The notes beneath the pieces were generated by a model. It saw nothing but the letters and a program-made list of their open reading frames with translations, ran no database searches and was not told the origin of the DNA. The position numbers and the translations under genes are program-made. From JAMQKA01 sp043951865 (GTDB taxonomy: Bacteria; Bacteroidota; Rhodothermia; Balneolales; Balneolaceae), in NCBI RefSeq assembly GCF_043951865.1, contig NZ_JBINJF010000025.1, positions 1 through 64,000 on the forward strand: a DNA stretch of 64,000 nt, in the 5' to 3' direction. Position 1 is the first letter of the stretch; each line of letters begins with the position of its first letter. Of the stretch, positions 45,654 through 55,567 are shown piece by piece.

Positions 45654-48600
45654 ATGCCCGACTTTTCACACCTTCATTCGCACACGCAATTCAGCATGCT
45701 GGATGGGGCGGCCAGTATCTCCAACATGATCAAGAAGGCTAAAAACACCGGTATGCCGGCCGCGGCGATCACCGACCACGGCAACATGTTCGGGGTGCCG
45801 GAGTTTGTAAATGAGGCCCAAAAGCAGGGTGTAAAGCCGATCATCGGGTGTGAGTTTTATGTGACGCCTTCAGGCATGGACGACCGCAAAGACCGCACGC
45901 GCTACCACCAGGTATTGTTGGCCAAAAATATGGCCGGCTATAAAAACCTGATGAAACTATGCTCACTCGGCTATGTTGACGGCCTCTACTACAAGCCGCG
46001 TATCGACAAGGAAACCCTGGCCGAACACGCCGAGGGACTGATCGCCACCACCTGCTGTATCGCCAGTGAAATCAACCAGACGATCATCAATAAAAGTGAG
46101 GCGGAGGCCAAGCGCATTTTTGAGTGGTATCTGAACCTGTTTGGGGATGATTACTACGTGGAACTGCAGCGCCACGGGCTGGAAGATCAGAAACGCTGCA
46201 ACGAAGTGCTGAAAAAATGGGCCCGGGAGTACAAGGTGAAAATGATCGCCACCAACGATTCCCATTACATCGAAAAAGAGGACTCCGAGGCCCACGACGT
46301 GCTGCTGGCCCTGCAGACCAATGCCGACATCGACGATCCCAACCGGTTCCGGTTTACTGACGATCACAACAACCTGAATCCGGAATTTTACATGAAGACG
46401 CCGGATGAGATGCGGGAGCTGTTCAACGACGTGCCGGAGGCGATCGACAATACCAACGAGATCGTCGAAAAGGTGGACAATATCGATCTCAGTTCTGAAC
46501 TGCTGCTGCCTCACTACAGTATCCCGGATGAGTACGATTCGATGGACGCCTACCTGCGGGAGCTCACCTACAGTGGGGCAAAAAAGCGATACGGTGAGAT
46601 TACCCAGGATGTGAGCGAGCGGATCGACCAGGAGCTGGGGATCATTAAAAACATGGGCTTTACCGGCTATTTTCTAATTGTACAGGATTTTACCTCCGAG
46701 GCACGCAACCGGGGGGTATTCGTCGGACCGGGCCGGGGATCGGCAGCGGGCTCGGTTGTGGCTTACTGCCTGGGTATCATCAACATCGATCCGCTGAAGT
46801 ATGACCTGCTGTTCGAGCGGTTTCTCAACCCGGAGCGGGTGAGTCCCCCGGATATCGATATCGATTTTGACGATTCCGGGCGACAGGAAGTGATCGACTA
46901 TGTAGTGGAGGAGTACGGGCGCGAAAATGTGGCGCAGATTGTAACCTATGGCACCATGAAGGCCAAGACGGCGATTCGGGATGTAGGCCGCGTGCTGGGG
47001 GTGCCACTGCAGGAGGTTAACCAGATCTCCAAGATGTTCCCCGACAAACCGGGCCTCGATACGTTCGACAAGGTGCTGGACCCGAGTCGCAACCCGGAAT
47101 CGGCCAAAGACCTGCAGCAGTTGTTTGAACATTCTGATCCCCAGATTGCCAAGATGATGCGCTATGCCCGCACGCTGGAGGGCTCGGCGCGGCAGACCGG
47201 CATCCACGCGGCGGGCGTGATTATAGCCCCGGGAGAGATCAGCGAGTACGTGCCGGTGGCGCTCTCCAAGGAAAAAGAGATGATCACCCAGTACGATGGT
47301 CCCTGGGCCGAGGATTGCGGCCTTCTGAAAATGGATTTCCTGGGACTTAAAACGCTCTCCATTCTCAAAACCTCCATCAAGTACGTAGAGGAAAATTACG
47401 GGAAAACCTACGACCTGGATGAGATCCCTTTTGACAATGAAAAAACCTTCGAACTCTACCAGAAGGGCCAGACCATCGGCACCTTCCAGTTTGAGTCGGA
47501 CGGCATGCGCAAGTATCTCAAGCAGCTTAAACCGACATCGCTGGACGACCTGATCGCCATGAACGCGCTCTACCGCCCGGGCCCAATGCAGTTTATCCCG
47601 GAATATATCGACCGCAAACACGGCCGCAAAGAGGTGGAATATCCCCATCCCGATCTTAAGGAGATCCTGGAGCCGACCTATGGTATTATGATCTACCAGG
47701 AGCAGATTATGAAAGCGGCCCAGAAGATGGCCAACTATTCGCTGGGCGATGCCGACCTGCTGCGTCGTGCCATGGGGAAGAAGAAGAAAAAGGTGATGGA
47801 GGAGCAGGAGGAGATCTTTGTAAACCGGGCCATTGAAAACGGGGTGGAAAAGGGCAAGGCCAAAGAGATTTTTGACATGATGGCCGAGTTTGCCAACTAC
47901 GGCTTCAATAAATCGCACTCGGCAGCGTACTCGGTTGTGGCCTACCAGACCGCCTACTTCAAGGCTAACTACCCGGCCGAGTATATGGCCGCGGTCCTCA
48001 GCCACAATATGGGCGATATCGACAAGGTCTCCAAGTTTATCGAGGAGTGTTACAAGATGGGCATACGGGTCGATCCGCCCAATGTGAATACCGGGGAGGG
48101 CAAGTTCGTAGCCCGCGACGGCCATATTCAGTACGGCATGGAGGCGATCAAGGGCGTTGGCTCCAACGCCGTGGAGGAACTGGTGGAGGAGCGGAAAGAG
48201 AACGGGGCGTTCGAATCCATTTTCGATTTCACCAAGCGGATGGATCTCCGGGTCTGCAACAAGCGCACGCTGGAGAGCCTGGCACAGGCGGGGGCCTTCG
48301 ATAGCTTTAACAAGAATCGCCGCCAGTTGATCGAAAACCTGGATATTATCGTAACCTATGCGCACCGAATGCAGGAGCTGGAAGACTCCAACCAGTCCGA
48401 TCTTTTTGGAGATGGCGGCGGCTCGGCCACGGTCATTGAGGAACCGGCCCTGCAAGAGGTCGAACCGTGGTCCAATATTGAACGGCTGAACAAGGAACGG
48501 GAGCTGATCGGTTTCTACCTGAGCGGGCATCCGCTGAACAAGTTCAGAGAAGATATCGATATTTTCTGCTCCCATACGCTGGCGCCGGATGAGCTGGAAC

Positions 48601-49136
48601 AACTGAACGATCGCACCGAAGTGCGGGTGGCCGGAATTATTACCGAGGTAAAACGTGTTACCGACAAGCGCGGCCGCCCGTTTGCCTTTGTCCAGATGGA
48701 GGACCTGTACGGCACGGTGGAGGTTATCACCTTTAACGATGTCTATGACAGTCACTTGGGTATGATTCAGGTTGATACGCTGGTGGTCGTAGATGGCCAT
48801 ATCGACACGCGAAACGGACCCACGAAAATTATCGCAAGCTCACTTGAACGGATAGAAAGCATGCGCGAAAAGTACCAGGACCAGATTGAACTGCAGCTGG
48901 ATATCGATACTTCCTCGATCACGGAAGAAGAGCTCCGAAAAATGGCTGAGCTCTTTGCCGGCCACAAGGGGGAGACCAATATCCAGTTTAACGTGTTGAG
49001 CCGGGAGGCCAAACGCCCATTTGTGATGCATTCCAGAAAATTTGTTGTTGATCCCACCCAGGAACTGCTGGGTGAGCTCAAGGGACTGATTGGGGAAGAT
49101 GCCGTGGCGCTTAAGAGGACAAACGGGGCTTCATAG
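45654..49136 (+). CDS. dnaE: DNA polymerase III subunit alpha
   Basis: A 1160-residue replicative polymerase. The N-terminal PHP domain is marked by HLHSHTQFSMLDGAAS. The polymerase palm has GPGRGSAAGS and PPDIDIDFDD, which carries catalytic Asp residues. The fingers include GIMIYQEQIM and GFNKSHSAAYSVVAYQTAYFK. A helix-hairpin-helix region (about 835-900) follows, then an OB domain (about 985-1060, VRVAGIITEVKR). Length is that of DnaE1, with no intein or split. It extends DNA at the replication fork. Only one start, ATG 45654, fits the PHP motif. Confidence 0.98.
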   Translation: MPDFSHLHSHTQFSMLDGAASISNMIKKAKNTGMPAAAITDHGNMFGVPEFVNEAQKQGVKPIIGCEFYVTPSGMDDRKDRTRYHQVLLAKNMAGYKNLMKLCSLGYVDGLYYKPRIDKETLAEHAEGLIATTCCIASEINQTIINKSEAEAKRIFEWYLNLFGDDYYVELQRHGLEDQKRCNEVLKKWAREYKVKMIATNDSHYIEKEDSEAHDVLLALQTNADIDDPNRFRFTDDHNNLNPEFYMKTPDEMRELFNDVPEAIDNTNEIVEKVDNIDLSSELLLPHYSIPDEYDSMDAYLRELTYSGAKKRYGEITQDVSERIDQELGIIKNMGFTGYFLIVQDFTSEARNRGVFVGPGRGSAAGSVVAYCLGIINIDPLKYDLLFERFLNPERVSPPDIDIDFDDSGRQEVIDYVVEEYGRENVAQIVTYGTMKAKTAIRDVGRVLGVPLQEVNQISKMFPDKPGLDTFDKVLDPSRNPESAKDLQQLFEHSDPQIAKMMRYARTLEGSARQTGIHAAGVIIAPGEISEYVPVALSKEKEMITQYDGPWAEDCGLLKMDFLGLKTLSILKTSIKYVEENYGKTYDLDEIPFDNEKTFELYQKGQTIGTFQFESDGMRKYLKQLKPTSLDDLIAMNALYRPGPMQFIPEYIDRKHGRKEVEYPHPDLKEILEPTYGIMIYQEQIMKAAQKMANYSLGDADLLRRAMGKKKKKVMEEQEEIFVNRAIENGVEKGKAKEIFDMMAEFANYGFNKSHSAAYSVVAYQTAYFKANYPAEYMAAVLSHNMGDIDKVSKFIEECYKMGIRVDPPNVNTGEGKFVARDGHIQYGMEAIKGVGSNAVEELVEERKENGAFESIFDFTKRMDLRVCNKRTLESLAQAGAFDSFNKNRRQLIENLDIIVTYAHRMQELEDSNQSDLFGDGGGSATVIEEPALQEVEPWSNIERLNKERELIGFYLSGHPLNKFREDIDIFCSHTLAPDELEQLNDRTEVRVAGIITEVKRVTDKRGRPFAFVQMEDLYGTVEVITFNDVYDSHLGMIQVDTLVVVDGHIDTRNGPTKIIASSLERIESMREKYQDQIELQLDIDTSSITEEELRKMAELFAGHKGETNIQFNVLSREAKRPFVMHSRKFVVDPTQELLGELKGLIGEDAVALKRTNGAS

Positions 49137-49142
49137 GGGGGA

Positions 49143-49262
49143 TGGTTGAAGGTTGCAAGTTAAATGTTGAAGGTTTGTTTTTAAGTGGTTGGTGGGCCGT
49201 TAACCAGTAACCTTGTCCTTCAACCTGTAACCTTGAATCTTCAACTTTGAACTTACAACCTT
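49143..49262. repeat. Short-word inverted repeat after dnaE
   Basis: The left arm is built from GGTTGAAGGTTGCAAG-type words, and the longer right arm from CCTTCAACCTGTAACCTT-type words. They are complementary in several registers around a G/T-rich loop (49177-49201). It lies directly after dnaE and may act as a terminator-like structure. The same word set recurs at 54161-54223 and, as a single arm, near 14995-15025. Confidence 0.6.
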
Positions 49263-49392
49263 AATCGGTAAGATAAGTTTTTGTAATACCGTCTATAGTA
49301 AGAAATGATAAGCATTAAAGAATTTTATCTTGCATATTTGCGTTTGCAGTTGTGAGATGAACGAAAATTACAATCGAAGAAGATAATTTGTT

Positions 49393-49719
49393 ATGAGTAA
49401 AGCAGTAAAGTTTACAGACGATTCCTTCCAGGAAGATGTTCTCGAATCTGAAAAACCGGTGTTAGTCGATTTTTGGGCCGAATGGTGTGGTCCCTGTAAA
49501 ATGGTCGGTCCGGTAGTAGACGAGATGGCCGGAGAATATGAAGGAAAAGCAAAAATCGGCAAGGTTAATGTTGATGAAAATCCCGAGATTTCGACCAAGT
49601 ACGGTATCCGGAGCATACCCTCGCTGCTGATTTTCAAAGATGGCGAAGTGGTAGATCAAATTGTGGGAGCAGTACCGAAGTCACAGCTTAAAAAGCAGCT
49701 TGAAGCACAGCTGGCGTAA
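49393..49719 (+). CDS. trxA: Thioredoxin
   Basis: A 108-residue thioredoxin with the active site WCGPCK at 31-36, the cis-Pro motif RSIPSLLIF, and the buried Asp in VLVDFWAEW. It has no signal peptide, so it is cytoplasmic. It reduces protein disulphides and is recharged by thioredoxin reductase. It is monocistronic: it has its own upstream spacer and a strong terminator 30 nt after the stop. Confidence 0.97.
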   Translation: MSKAVKFTDDSFQEDVLESEKPVLVDFWAEWCGPCKMVGPVVDEMAGEYEGKAKIGKVNVDENPEISTKYGIRSIPSLLIFKDGEVVDQIVGAVPKSQLKKQLEAQLA

Positions 49720-49748
49720 GTTGAAGTAATGAATGCTTAAGTAGTTTC

Positions 49749-49777
49749 AGCCCGGAGATCGAACTCCGGGCTTTTTA
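49749..49777 (+). terminator. Intrinsic terminator after trxA
   Basis: AGCCCGGAG and CTCCGGGCT form a perfect 9-bp stem with a 6-nt loop, followed by TTTTTA. Confidence 0.93.
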
Positions 49778-49929
49778 TTTTGTTGGAAGTCGGCCGGAAA
49801 TAACCGGGTTCAGGAGACAATCTGGCTGAAAAGTGTCACTGCCTTTTACAACAATTGTCAAAAACTTAAATAATCATCTTCTTATATTAATTATTATGCC
49901 TGTAATTACAAACAGTTATCATATGAAGT

Positions 49930-51000
49930 ATGAGCAGTTTGGCAAGTAAAATAATCGCGGTGGTAACGGTGTTCCTGGTGGTCGGATTGTTGATGTATCC
50001 GAAGATTAAACCTCTGCTGGGTGAAGAGAATGCGTCATCATCTACTGCTGGAAATAATGCCCCCCTCAAAGTGGAGGCGTTCGAAGTAAAGCCGGATACC
50101 GTTAATGATATCATTTATACCACCGGCACCCTTATTGCCAACGAAGATATTGAGCTTCGGAGTGAAGTTTCAGGGCTGATTACTGACATTTACCTGCAGG
50201 AGGGCCGCCCGGTAAAAAAGGGCGATCTGCTGATTAAGATTAATGACAGCGAGCTGCAGGCACAGCTCAAACGGGCCCAATATCGCCTGGAGCTGGCTGC
50301 CGAGCGGGAGAGTCGCCAAAAAAAGCTGCTTGAAAAGGGCGGGATCAGCCAGGAAGATTATGATGCCACGCTGAATGAGGTGAACGTCCTGCGCTCCGAA
50401 GTGGCCCTGATCCAGGCACAGATCGACAAAACCGAAATCCGGGCTCCTTTTGATGGTCAAATCGGGTTAAAATATGTAAGTGACGGCAGCTACATATCTC
50501 CTGCTACGCGCATAGCATCGCTGCAGAGCATCGACCCGATAAAGATAGATTTTTCTATACCGGAGCGATATGCGGGTAAAGTACAGGAAGGTGACCGTAT
50601 CCGTTTTTCCGTGCAGGGAACGGATGAGGAATTCACAGGTGAAATTTACGCCATCGAGCCCAAAATTGAGTCCGAAACCAGAACGCTGCAAATACGCGCG
50701 CGAAGTGAAAATAAGCAACGTAAACTGATGCCGGGCGCTTTTGCCGATCTGGAACTCACGCTTGAGACGATCACAGATGCAAAGATGATTCCCACCATTG
50801 CGCTTGTCCCGGAACTTCAGGGACAGAAGGTGTATATATATCGGGATGGGCAGGTCGAACAGCAAAGCGTGCAGACGGGGCTCCGTACGGAATCAAGCGT
50901 GCAGATTATCGAAGGTGTCGAGTTTGGGGACACCATTTTGACGACCGGCCTGCTGCAGGTGCGTCCCGGGATGCCGGTCCAGCTTCAGCAGGTCCAATAA
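49930..51000 (+). CDS. RND efflux periplasmic adaptor (membrane fusion protein)
   Basis: A 356-residue protein. A single N-terminal membrane anchor is at about 5-24. The barrel-sandwich hybrid is split around an alpha hairpin: SGLITDIYLQEGRPVKKGDLL, then coiled coil about 95-150, then TEIRAPFDGQIGLKYVS. A beta-barrel and membrane-proximal domain follow (about 185-350). It links the inner-membrane pump to the outer-membrane TolC channel. It is the first gene of a three-gene efflux operon, 20 bp ahead of the pump gene. An ATG 6 nt upstream is out of frame and closes after eight codons. Confidence 0.94.
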   Translation: MSSLASKIIAVVTVFLVVGLLMYPKIKPLLGEENASSSTAGNNAPLKVEAFEVKPDTVNDIIYTTGTLIANEDIELRSEVSGLITDIYLQEGRPVKKGDLLIKINDSELQAQLKRAQYRLELAAERESRQKKLLEKGGISQEDYDATLNEVNVLRSEVALIQAQIDKTEIRAPFDGQIGLKYVSDGSYISPATRIASLQSIDPIKIDFSIPERYAGKVQEGDRIRFSVQGTDEEFTGEIYAIEPKIESETRTLQIRARSENKQRKLMPGAFADLELTLETITDAKMIPTIALVPELQGQKVYIYRDGQVEQQSVQTGLRTESSVQIIEGVEFGDTILTTGLLQVRPGMPVQLQQVQ

Positions 51001-51020
51001 AAATTGTAAACGGGATTGCT

Positions 51021-54000
51021 ATGAGTCTCTCATCACTAAGCATTCGCCGGCCGGTGCTGGCCACGGTATTCTCTATCGTGATTCTTCTGTTTGGAATCAT
51101 TGCGTTTACCTTCCTGGGCGTGCGCGAATACCCTGCCGTTGATCCCCCGATTATTACGGTCAGTACCAGCTATATCGGGGCTAATGCGGAAATTATTGAG
51201 TCGCAGATCACCGAGCCGCTCGAGGAGCAGATCAACGGCATTGCCGGAATCCGGACCCTGACCTCGGTAAGCCGGGAGGGACGGAGCACGGTGACGGTGG
51301 AATTTGATCTGGATGTGGACCTCGAGACCGCCGCCAACGACGTGCGCGCCCGGGTATCGCGTGCCGTGGGGAACCTGCCGCCTGATGCGGAACCCCCGGT
51401 CGTCACCAAGGCCGATGCGGATGCCAGCCCGATCCTTTTTTACAACATAAAGAGCGATTCCCGCAACCTGCTACAGCTTACCGAAATTGCGGAAAACGCG
51501 TTCAAGGAGCGCGTTCAAACCATCCCAGGGGTGAGCAATGTGATGATCTGGGGCGACAAGACGTACGCCATGCGCCTCTGGATGGACCCGATGAAACTGG
51601 CGGCCTACGATCTTACCCCGCTGGATGTCAGAAACGCCGTGCTCCGCGAAAATGTGGAACTGCCCTCCGGGCGTATAGAGGGGAACCTGACCGAGCTTAC
51701 GGTTCGTACCATGGGCCGGATGACCCAGGTGGAGGAATTCAATAACCTGGTCATCAAGGAATCCGGCGGGAACACCATCCGTTTTCGGGATATCGGCCGG
51801 GCGGAACTGGGACCACAAAACGAGCGAACCATCCTGAAGCGGGATGGGGTGCCGATGGTAGGCGTGGTGCTGGTGCCGCAGCCGGGAGCCAACCAGATTG
51901 CGATCGCTGATGAATTCTATAGACGGGTGGAAAGCATCAAGCAGGACCTGCCCGCCGATATCGAAACAGCGGTGGGCTTTGATACGACCGAGTACGTGCG
52001 GGCGTCGATAGATGAGGTGCAACAGACGATCTTTATCGCGCTGGCGCTGGTTATTCTAATTATTTTCCTGTTCCTGCGCGATTGGCGTACCACATTCATC
52101 CCGATTATCGTTATTCCGATCGCCTTGATCGGCTCCTTTTTTGTGATGTATATCGCCGGCTTTTCCATTAATGTGCTGACATTGCTGGCTATTGTGCTGG
52201 CCATCGGCCTGGTCGTGGATGATGCGATCGTGGTGCTTGAAAATATCTATTCCAAAATGGAGCAGGGACTGCCGCCCATCCAGGCAGGAATTGTAGGGTC
52301 AAGAGAAATTTTCTTTGCGGTTATCGCCACCTCGCTCGCGCTGGTTTCTGTGTTTATGCCGATACTGTTCCTGGGCGGCGTTACCGGTCGCCTGTTCCGG
52401 GAGTTTGGAGTGGTGATTGCAGGTGCGGTCGTGATCTCCTCGTTTGTGGCGTTGACACTGACCCCGATGCTCTCTTCAAAAATGTTGAGGGCGGGACAAA
52501 AACACAGCTGGTTCTATATCAAAACAGAACCCTATTTTAAGCGCTTGAACAAAGCGTATAAAAGCACGCTTGAATCATTTATGAGGCACCGGTGGATTTC
52601 CATAGCCACAATTGGGATTTGCGGGCTCTTTATCTGGGGACTGCTGAACGTGGTGCAGCAAGAGGTGGCCCCGCTGGAAGATCGCAGCCGCATTCGAATG
52701 TTTGCCCAGGCACCCGAGGGCGCTTCTTTTGAGTATATGGATAACTACATGGACCGGCTCATCACGCTCGTTCAGGACAGCGTGCCCGAAGCAAAATCCA
52801 TTATCTCGGTCACTTCGCCCGGCTTTGGGGCTTCCAGCTCGGTCAACTCGGGATTTGCATTCGCAATTCTTACCGACCCGGATACCCGGGAACGTTCGCA
52901 GGATGAGATCGCAAATGATTTGACCCGCATGGTCGGGAATCTTTCCGGGGCGCGGACTTTTGTCACTCAGGAACAGACCATCGGAAACAGCCGCGGCGGG
53001 CTGCCGGTGCAGTTTGTGCTGCAGGCTCAAAACCTTGACAAGCTGAAGGAGGCGATACCCGTTTTTCAGGAAGAGGTCCGCAACAGCAACGTATTCACCG
53101 TACAGGATGTGGATCTGAAATTCAACAAGCCGGAACTGCAGGTTCAGATCAATCGGAACCGGGCCAAAACACTGGGAGTATCCGTACGCGATATTGCCCA
53201 AACCCTGCAGCTGTCGCTGAGCGGGCAACGATTCGATTTTTTTGTGATGGACGGCAAGCAGTACCAGGTTATCGGGCAGGTGGAGCGGGCCAACCGGGAT
53301 GAGCCTGTAGATTTGAAAACACTCTATGTCCGGAATAACCAGGACAGGCTGATCCAGGTTGACAACCTGGTATCGGTGGCAGAGCGGAGCAGCCCGCCAC
53401 AGTTGTACCGCTACAATCGCTACGCATCGGCCACCATTTCTGCGGGACTAACCCCGGGCAATACCATTGCCAACGGCATTGACGAAATGAATGCGATCGC
53501 TGACCGCGTGCTTGATGCCTCCTACACTACCAGCCTTGCGGGACCTTCCCGCGATTTCGTGGAGAGCTCCTCCAGCCTTTGGTTTATCTTTGCGCTCGCA
53601 CTCGTCCTTATTTACCTGGTGCTGTCGGCCCAGTTCGAGAGTTTTAGAGACCCGTTTACGATCATGCTTACCGTACCGCTGGCCCTGACCGGCGCGCTGA
53701 TTACGCTCTGGTACTTCAATGACACGCTCAATATCTTCAGCCAGATCGGGATGATTATGCTGATCGGGCTGGTTACCAAAAACGGCATCCTGATTGTGGA
53801 GTTTGCCAACCAGCGGCAGCGCCAGGGTCTAAGCATATACGATGCCATTATGGATGCGGCGGCAGTACGGTTTCGCCCCATCCTGATGACCAGTCTTTCA
53901 ACGGTGCTCGGCATTTTGCCAATTGCCCTGGCCCTGGGAGCGGGAGCGGAAAGCCGCACCTCGATGGGTATTGCCGTCATCGGCGGACTTATTTTCGGCA

Positions 54001-54128
54001 GCGTCCTGACGTTGTACGTAATCCCCGCAATGTACACATACCTGTCGCCGGTAAAAAGCGCGGATGATATCATCGACCAGGAAGTGGTTGAAGAAGCCGA
54101 GCGTAAATATGAGCCGGTGAAAGTTTGA
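51021..54128 (+). CDS. RND family efflux transporter permease
   Basis: A 1035-residue pump with the AcrB/HAE1 plan. Helix 1 is at about 12-30. Two large periplasmic loops lie at about 40-330 and 560-855. The TM4 proton-relay motif is LAIGLVVDDAIVVLENI, with its paired Asp. Both six-helix halves are complete, including LIGLVTKNGILIVEFAN in the second half. It exports drugs or other amphiphiles using the proton gradient. It is embedded between its adaptor and TolC genes, so the operon encodes a complete tripartite pump. No local repressor gene is visible. Confidence 0.96.
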   Translation: MSLSSLSIRRPVLATVFSIVILLFGIIAFTFLGVREYPAVDPPIITVSTSYIGANAEIIESQITEPLEEQINGIAGIRTLTSVSREGRSTVTVEFDLDVDLETAANDVRARVSRAVGNLPPDAEPPVVTKADADASPILFYNIKSDSRNLLQLTEIAENAFKERVQTIPGVSNVMIWGDKTYAMRLWMDPMKLAAYDLTPLDVRNAVLRENVELPSGRIEGNLTELTVRTMGRMTQVEEFNNLVIKESGGNTIRFRDIGRAELGPQNERTILKRDGVPMVGVVLVPQPGANQIAIADEFYRRVESIKQDLPADIETAVGFDTTEYVRASIDEVQQTIFIALALVILIIFLFLRDWRTTFIPIIVIPIALIGSFFVMYIAGFSINVLTLLAIVLAIGLVVDDAIVVLENIYSKMEQGLPPIQAGIVGSREIFFAVIATSLALVSVFMPILFLGGVTGRLFREFGVVIAGAVVISSFVALTLTPMLSSKMLRAGQKHSWFYIKTEPYFKRLNKAYKSTLESFMRHRWISIATIGICGLFIWGLLNVVQQEVAPLEDRSRIRMFAQAPEGASFEYMDNYMDRLITLVQDSVPEAKSIISVTSPGFGASSSVNSGFAFAILTDPDTRERSQDEIANDLTRMVGNLSGARTFVTQEQTIGNSRGGLPVQFVLQAQNLDKLKEAIPVFQEEVRNSNVFTVQDVDLKFNKPELQVQINRNRAKTLGVSVRDIAQTLQLSLSGQRFDFFVMDGKQYQVIGQVERANRDEPVDLKTLYVRNNQDRLIQVDNLVSVAERSSPPQLYRYNRYASATISAGLTPGNTIANGIDEMNAIADRVLDASYTTSLAGPSRDFVESSSSLWFIFALALVLIYLVLSAQFESFRDPFTIMLTVPLALTGALITLWYFNDTLNIFSQIGMIMLIGLVTKNGILIVEFANQRQRQGLSIYDAIMDAAAVRFRPILMTSLSTVLGILPIALALGAGAESRTSMGIAVIGGLIFGSVLTLYVIPAMYTYLSPVKSADDIIDQEVVEEAERKYEPVKV

Positions 54129-54160
54129 TTTCATTAAATCAACTAAATTTATCAAATCTG

Positions 54161-54223
54161 TTGAAAGTTGAGGGTTACAGGTTGAAAGATAAACCTTCAA
54201 CCTTCAACCTGTAACCTTCAACA
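54161..54223. repeat. Short-word hairpin between pump and TolC genes
   Basis: GTTGAAAGTTGAGGGTTACAGG on the left pairs with CCTTCAACCTGTAACCTTCAAC on the right. It gives a long, slightly imperfect stem with a small loop inside the RND operon. Such a hairpin could lower or stabilise downstream tolC mRNA. The same words occur after dnaE. Confidence 0.65.
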
Positions 54224-54229
54224 CGAAGT

Positions 54230-55567
54230 ATGTATATGTTTCGAAGTCCTATCCTGACCCTGATTCTCATCGGTGCTATAACCACAAATGTAACAGCCCA
54301 AAACCAGGAGCTGCTCACACTTGACCAGGCGATCCGCATTTCCCTCGATAATAATTTTTCGATCCAGATTGCCCGGAATAATGCAGCTATTGACGATAAT
54401 AACCAGTCGTACGGCAACGCAGGCTTTTTCCCTGAGCTTACGGCAGCGGCTTCGCGCAGCAAAAGGATCGAAGACAGCAAATCTGAGTTTTCCGGCAACA
54501 GTATTCCTGACCGGGACGTGAAGGGAGCCGAGACAACAACCACCAACGCCACGGCCTCCCTGAACTGGACGATATTTGACGGACTGGGTATGTTCACCAC
54601 GTATGAAAAACTGGGGGAGCTGAAGAAGCTGGGGGCGATAGAATCGCGATTGACGATCGAAAACAATGTGGCCCAGATTATTACGGCATATTTTAATATC
54701 GTTCGGCAGCAAAAGATAGCAGAGGTACTTGAAAGCACGTTGGAGGTGTCGGAACAGCGTATCCAGATTGCCGAGACGCGCAAGGATCTGGGGTCAGGAT
54801 CGGAATATGATCTGTTGCAGGCGCGGGCCGACTATAATGCTGATCGGGCCGCCGTGATCCGGCAGGAAGTCACCCTGGAGGATGCCAAAATTCTGCTGAA
54901 CGAGCTTATGGGTCGGAATGTGGAAAGCACCTTTTCCGTACAGTCCGAGATCCCTGTAAATACCGACTTGGTATATGGCGAAATCATTACCCGGGCGTTG
55001 TCCGGAAATATAGAGCTGGCGCTGGCTAAAACGAATGAACGGGTTACCGAGCTTGAGATTCAAGAGATTAGGGCAGAACGGTTTCCTGAAATTGATCTGA
55101 ACGTGGGATACGGGTATAACCTGAATGAGTCGGCTGCGGGTTTTATGGAGCTCAGCCAGAATAAAGGCTTTAACTACGGGCTCACGGCTCGCGTTACCTT
55201 GTTTGACGGGTTCGATCTAGAGCGTCGCAGGCAAAACGCCGAGATAGCACTCAAAAATCGCCGGCTCTCTATACGGGAACAGGAGCAGCGGATAAAGGCG
55301 GGCATTAATTCCGAATTCAACAACTATCTCAGCGCTCTTCGGCTGGTTGAGCTGGAGGAGGAAAATCTTTCATACGCCGAACAAACGGTTGATATCGCCC
55401 TTGAACGATTCAAGCTGGGTACGATCAACTCTATCGAACTTCGGGAAGCCCAGCGCACCCTGATTGATGCGGAAAGCCGCCTTATCCAGGCCCGGTTTGA
55501 AGCCAAGGCCGCTGAAGCTGAACTTTTCCGACTGATGGGCATCGGGAGCAGCCAGGTTGATCGGTAA
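54230..55567 (+). CDS. TolC family outer membrane efflux protein
   Basis: A 445-residue protein with a signal peptide (about 1-22, ending NVTAQ). The two structural repeats of TolC follow, each with long coiled-coil helices and short beta strands: LLTLDQAIRISLDNN, LGSGSEYDLLQARADY, and in the second half LGTINSIELREAQRTLIDAESRL, split across about 395-425. It forms the outer-membrane duct of the RND pump encoded upstream. The 101-bp gap with a hairpin suggests it is still in the operon. Confidence 0.94.
   Translation: MYMFRSPILTLILIGAITTNVTAQNQELLTLDQAIRISLDNNFSIQIARNNAAIDDNNQSYGNAGFFPELTAAASRSKRIEDSKSEFSGNSIPDRDVKGAETTTTNATASLNWTIFDGLGMFTTYEKLGELKKLGAIESRLTIENNVAQIITAYFNIVRQQKIAEVLESTLEVSEQRIQIAETRKDLGSGSEYDLLQARADYNADRAAVIRQEVTLEDAKILLNELMGRNVESTFSVQSEIPVNTDLVYGEIITRALSGNIELALAKTNERVTELEIQEIRAERFPEIDLNVGYGYNLNESAAGFMELSQNKGFNYGLTARVTLFDGFDLERRRQNAEIALKNRRLSIREQEQRIKAGINSEFNNYLSALRLVELEEENLSYAEQTVDIALERFKLGTINSIELREAQRTLIDAESRLIQARFEAKAAEAELFRLMGIGSSQVDR

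Noticed and set aside
46674..48800. 708-codon open frame on the minus strand
   Set aside because: It lies wholly antisense to dnaE, has no domain or signal, and is explained by the codon bias of the GC-rich dnaE frame.
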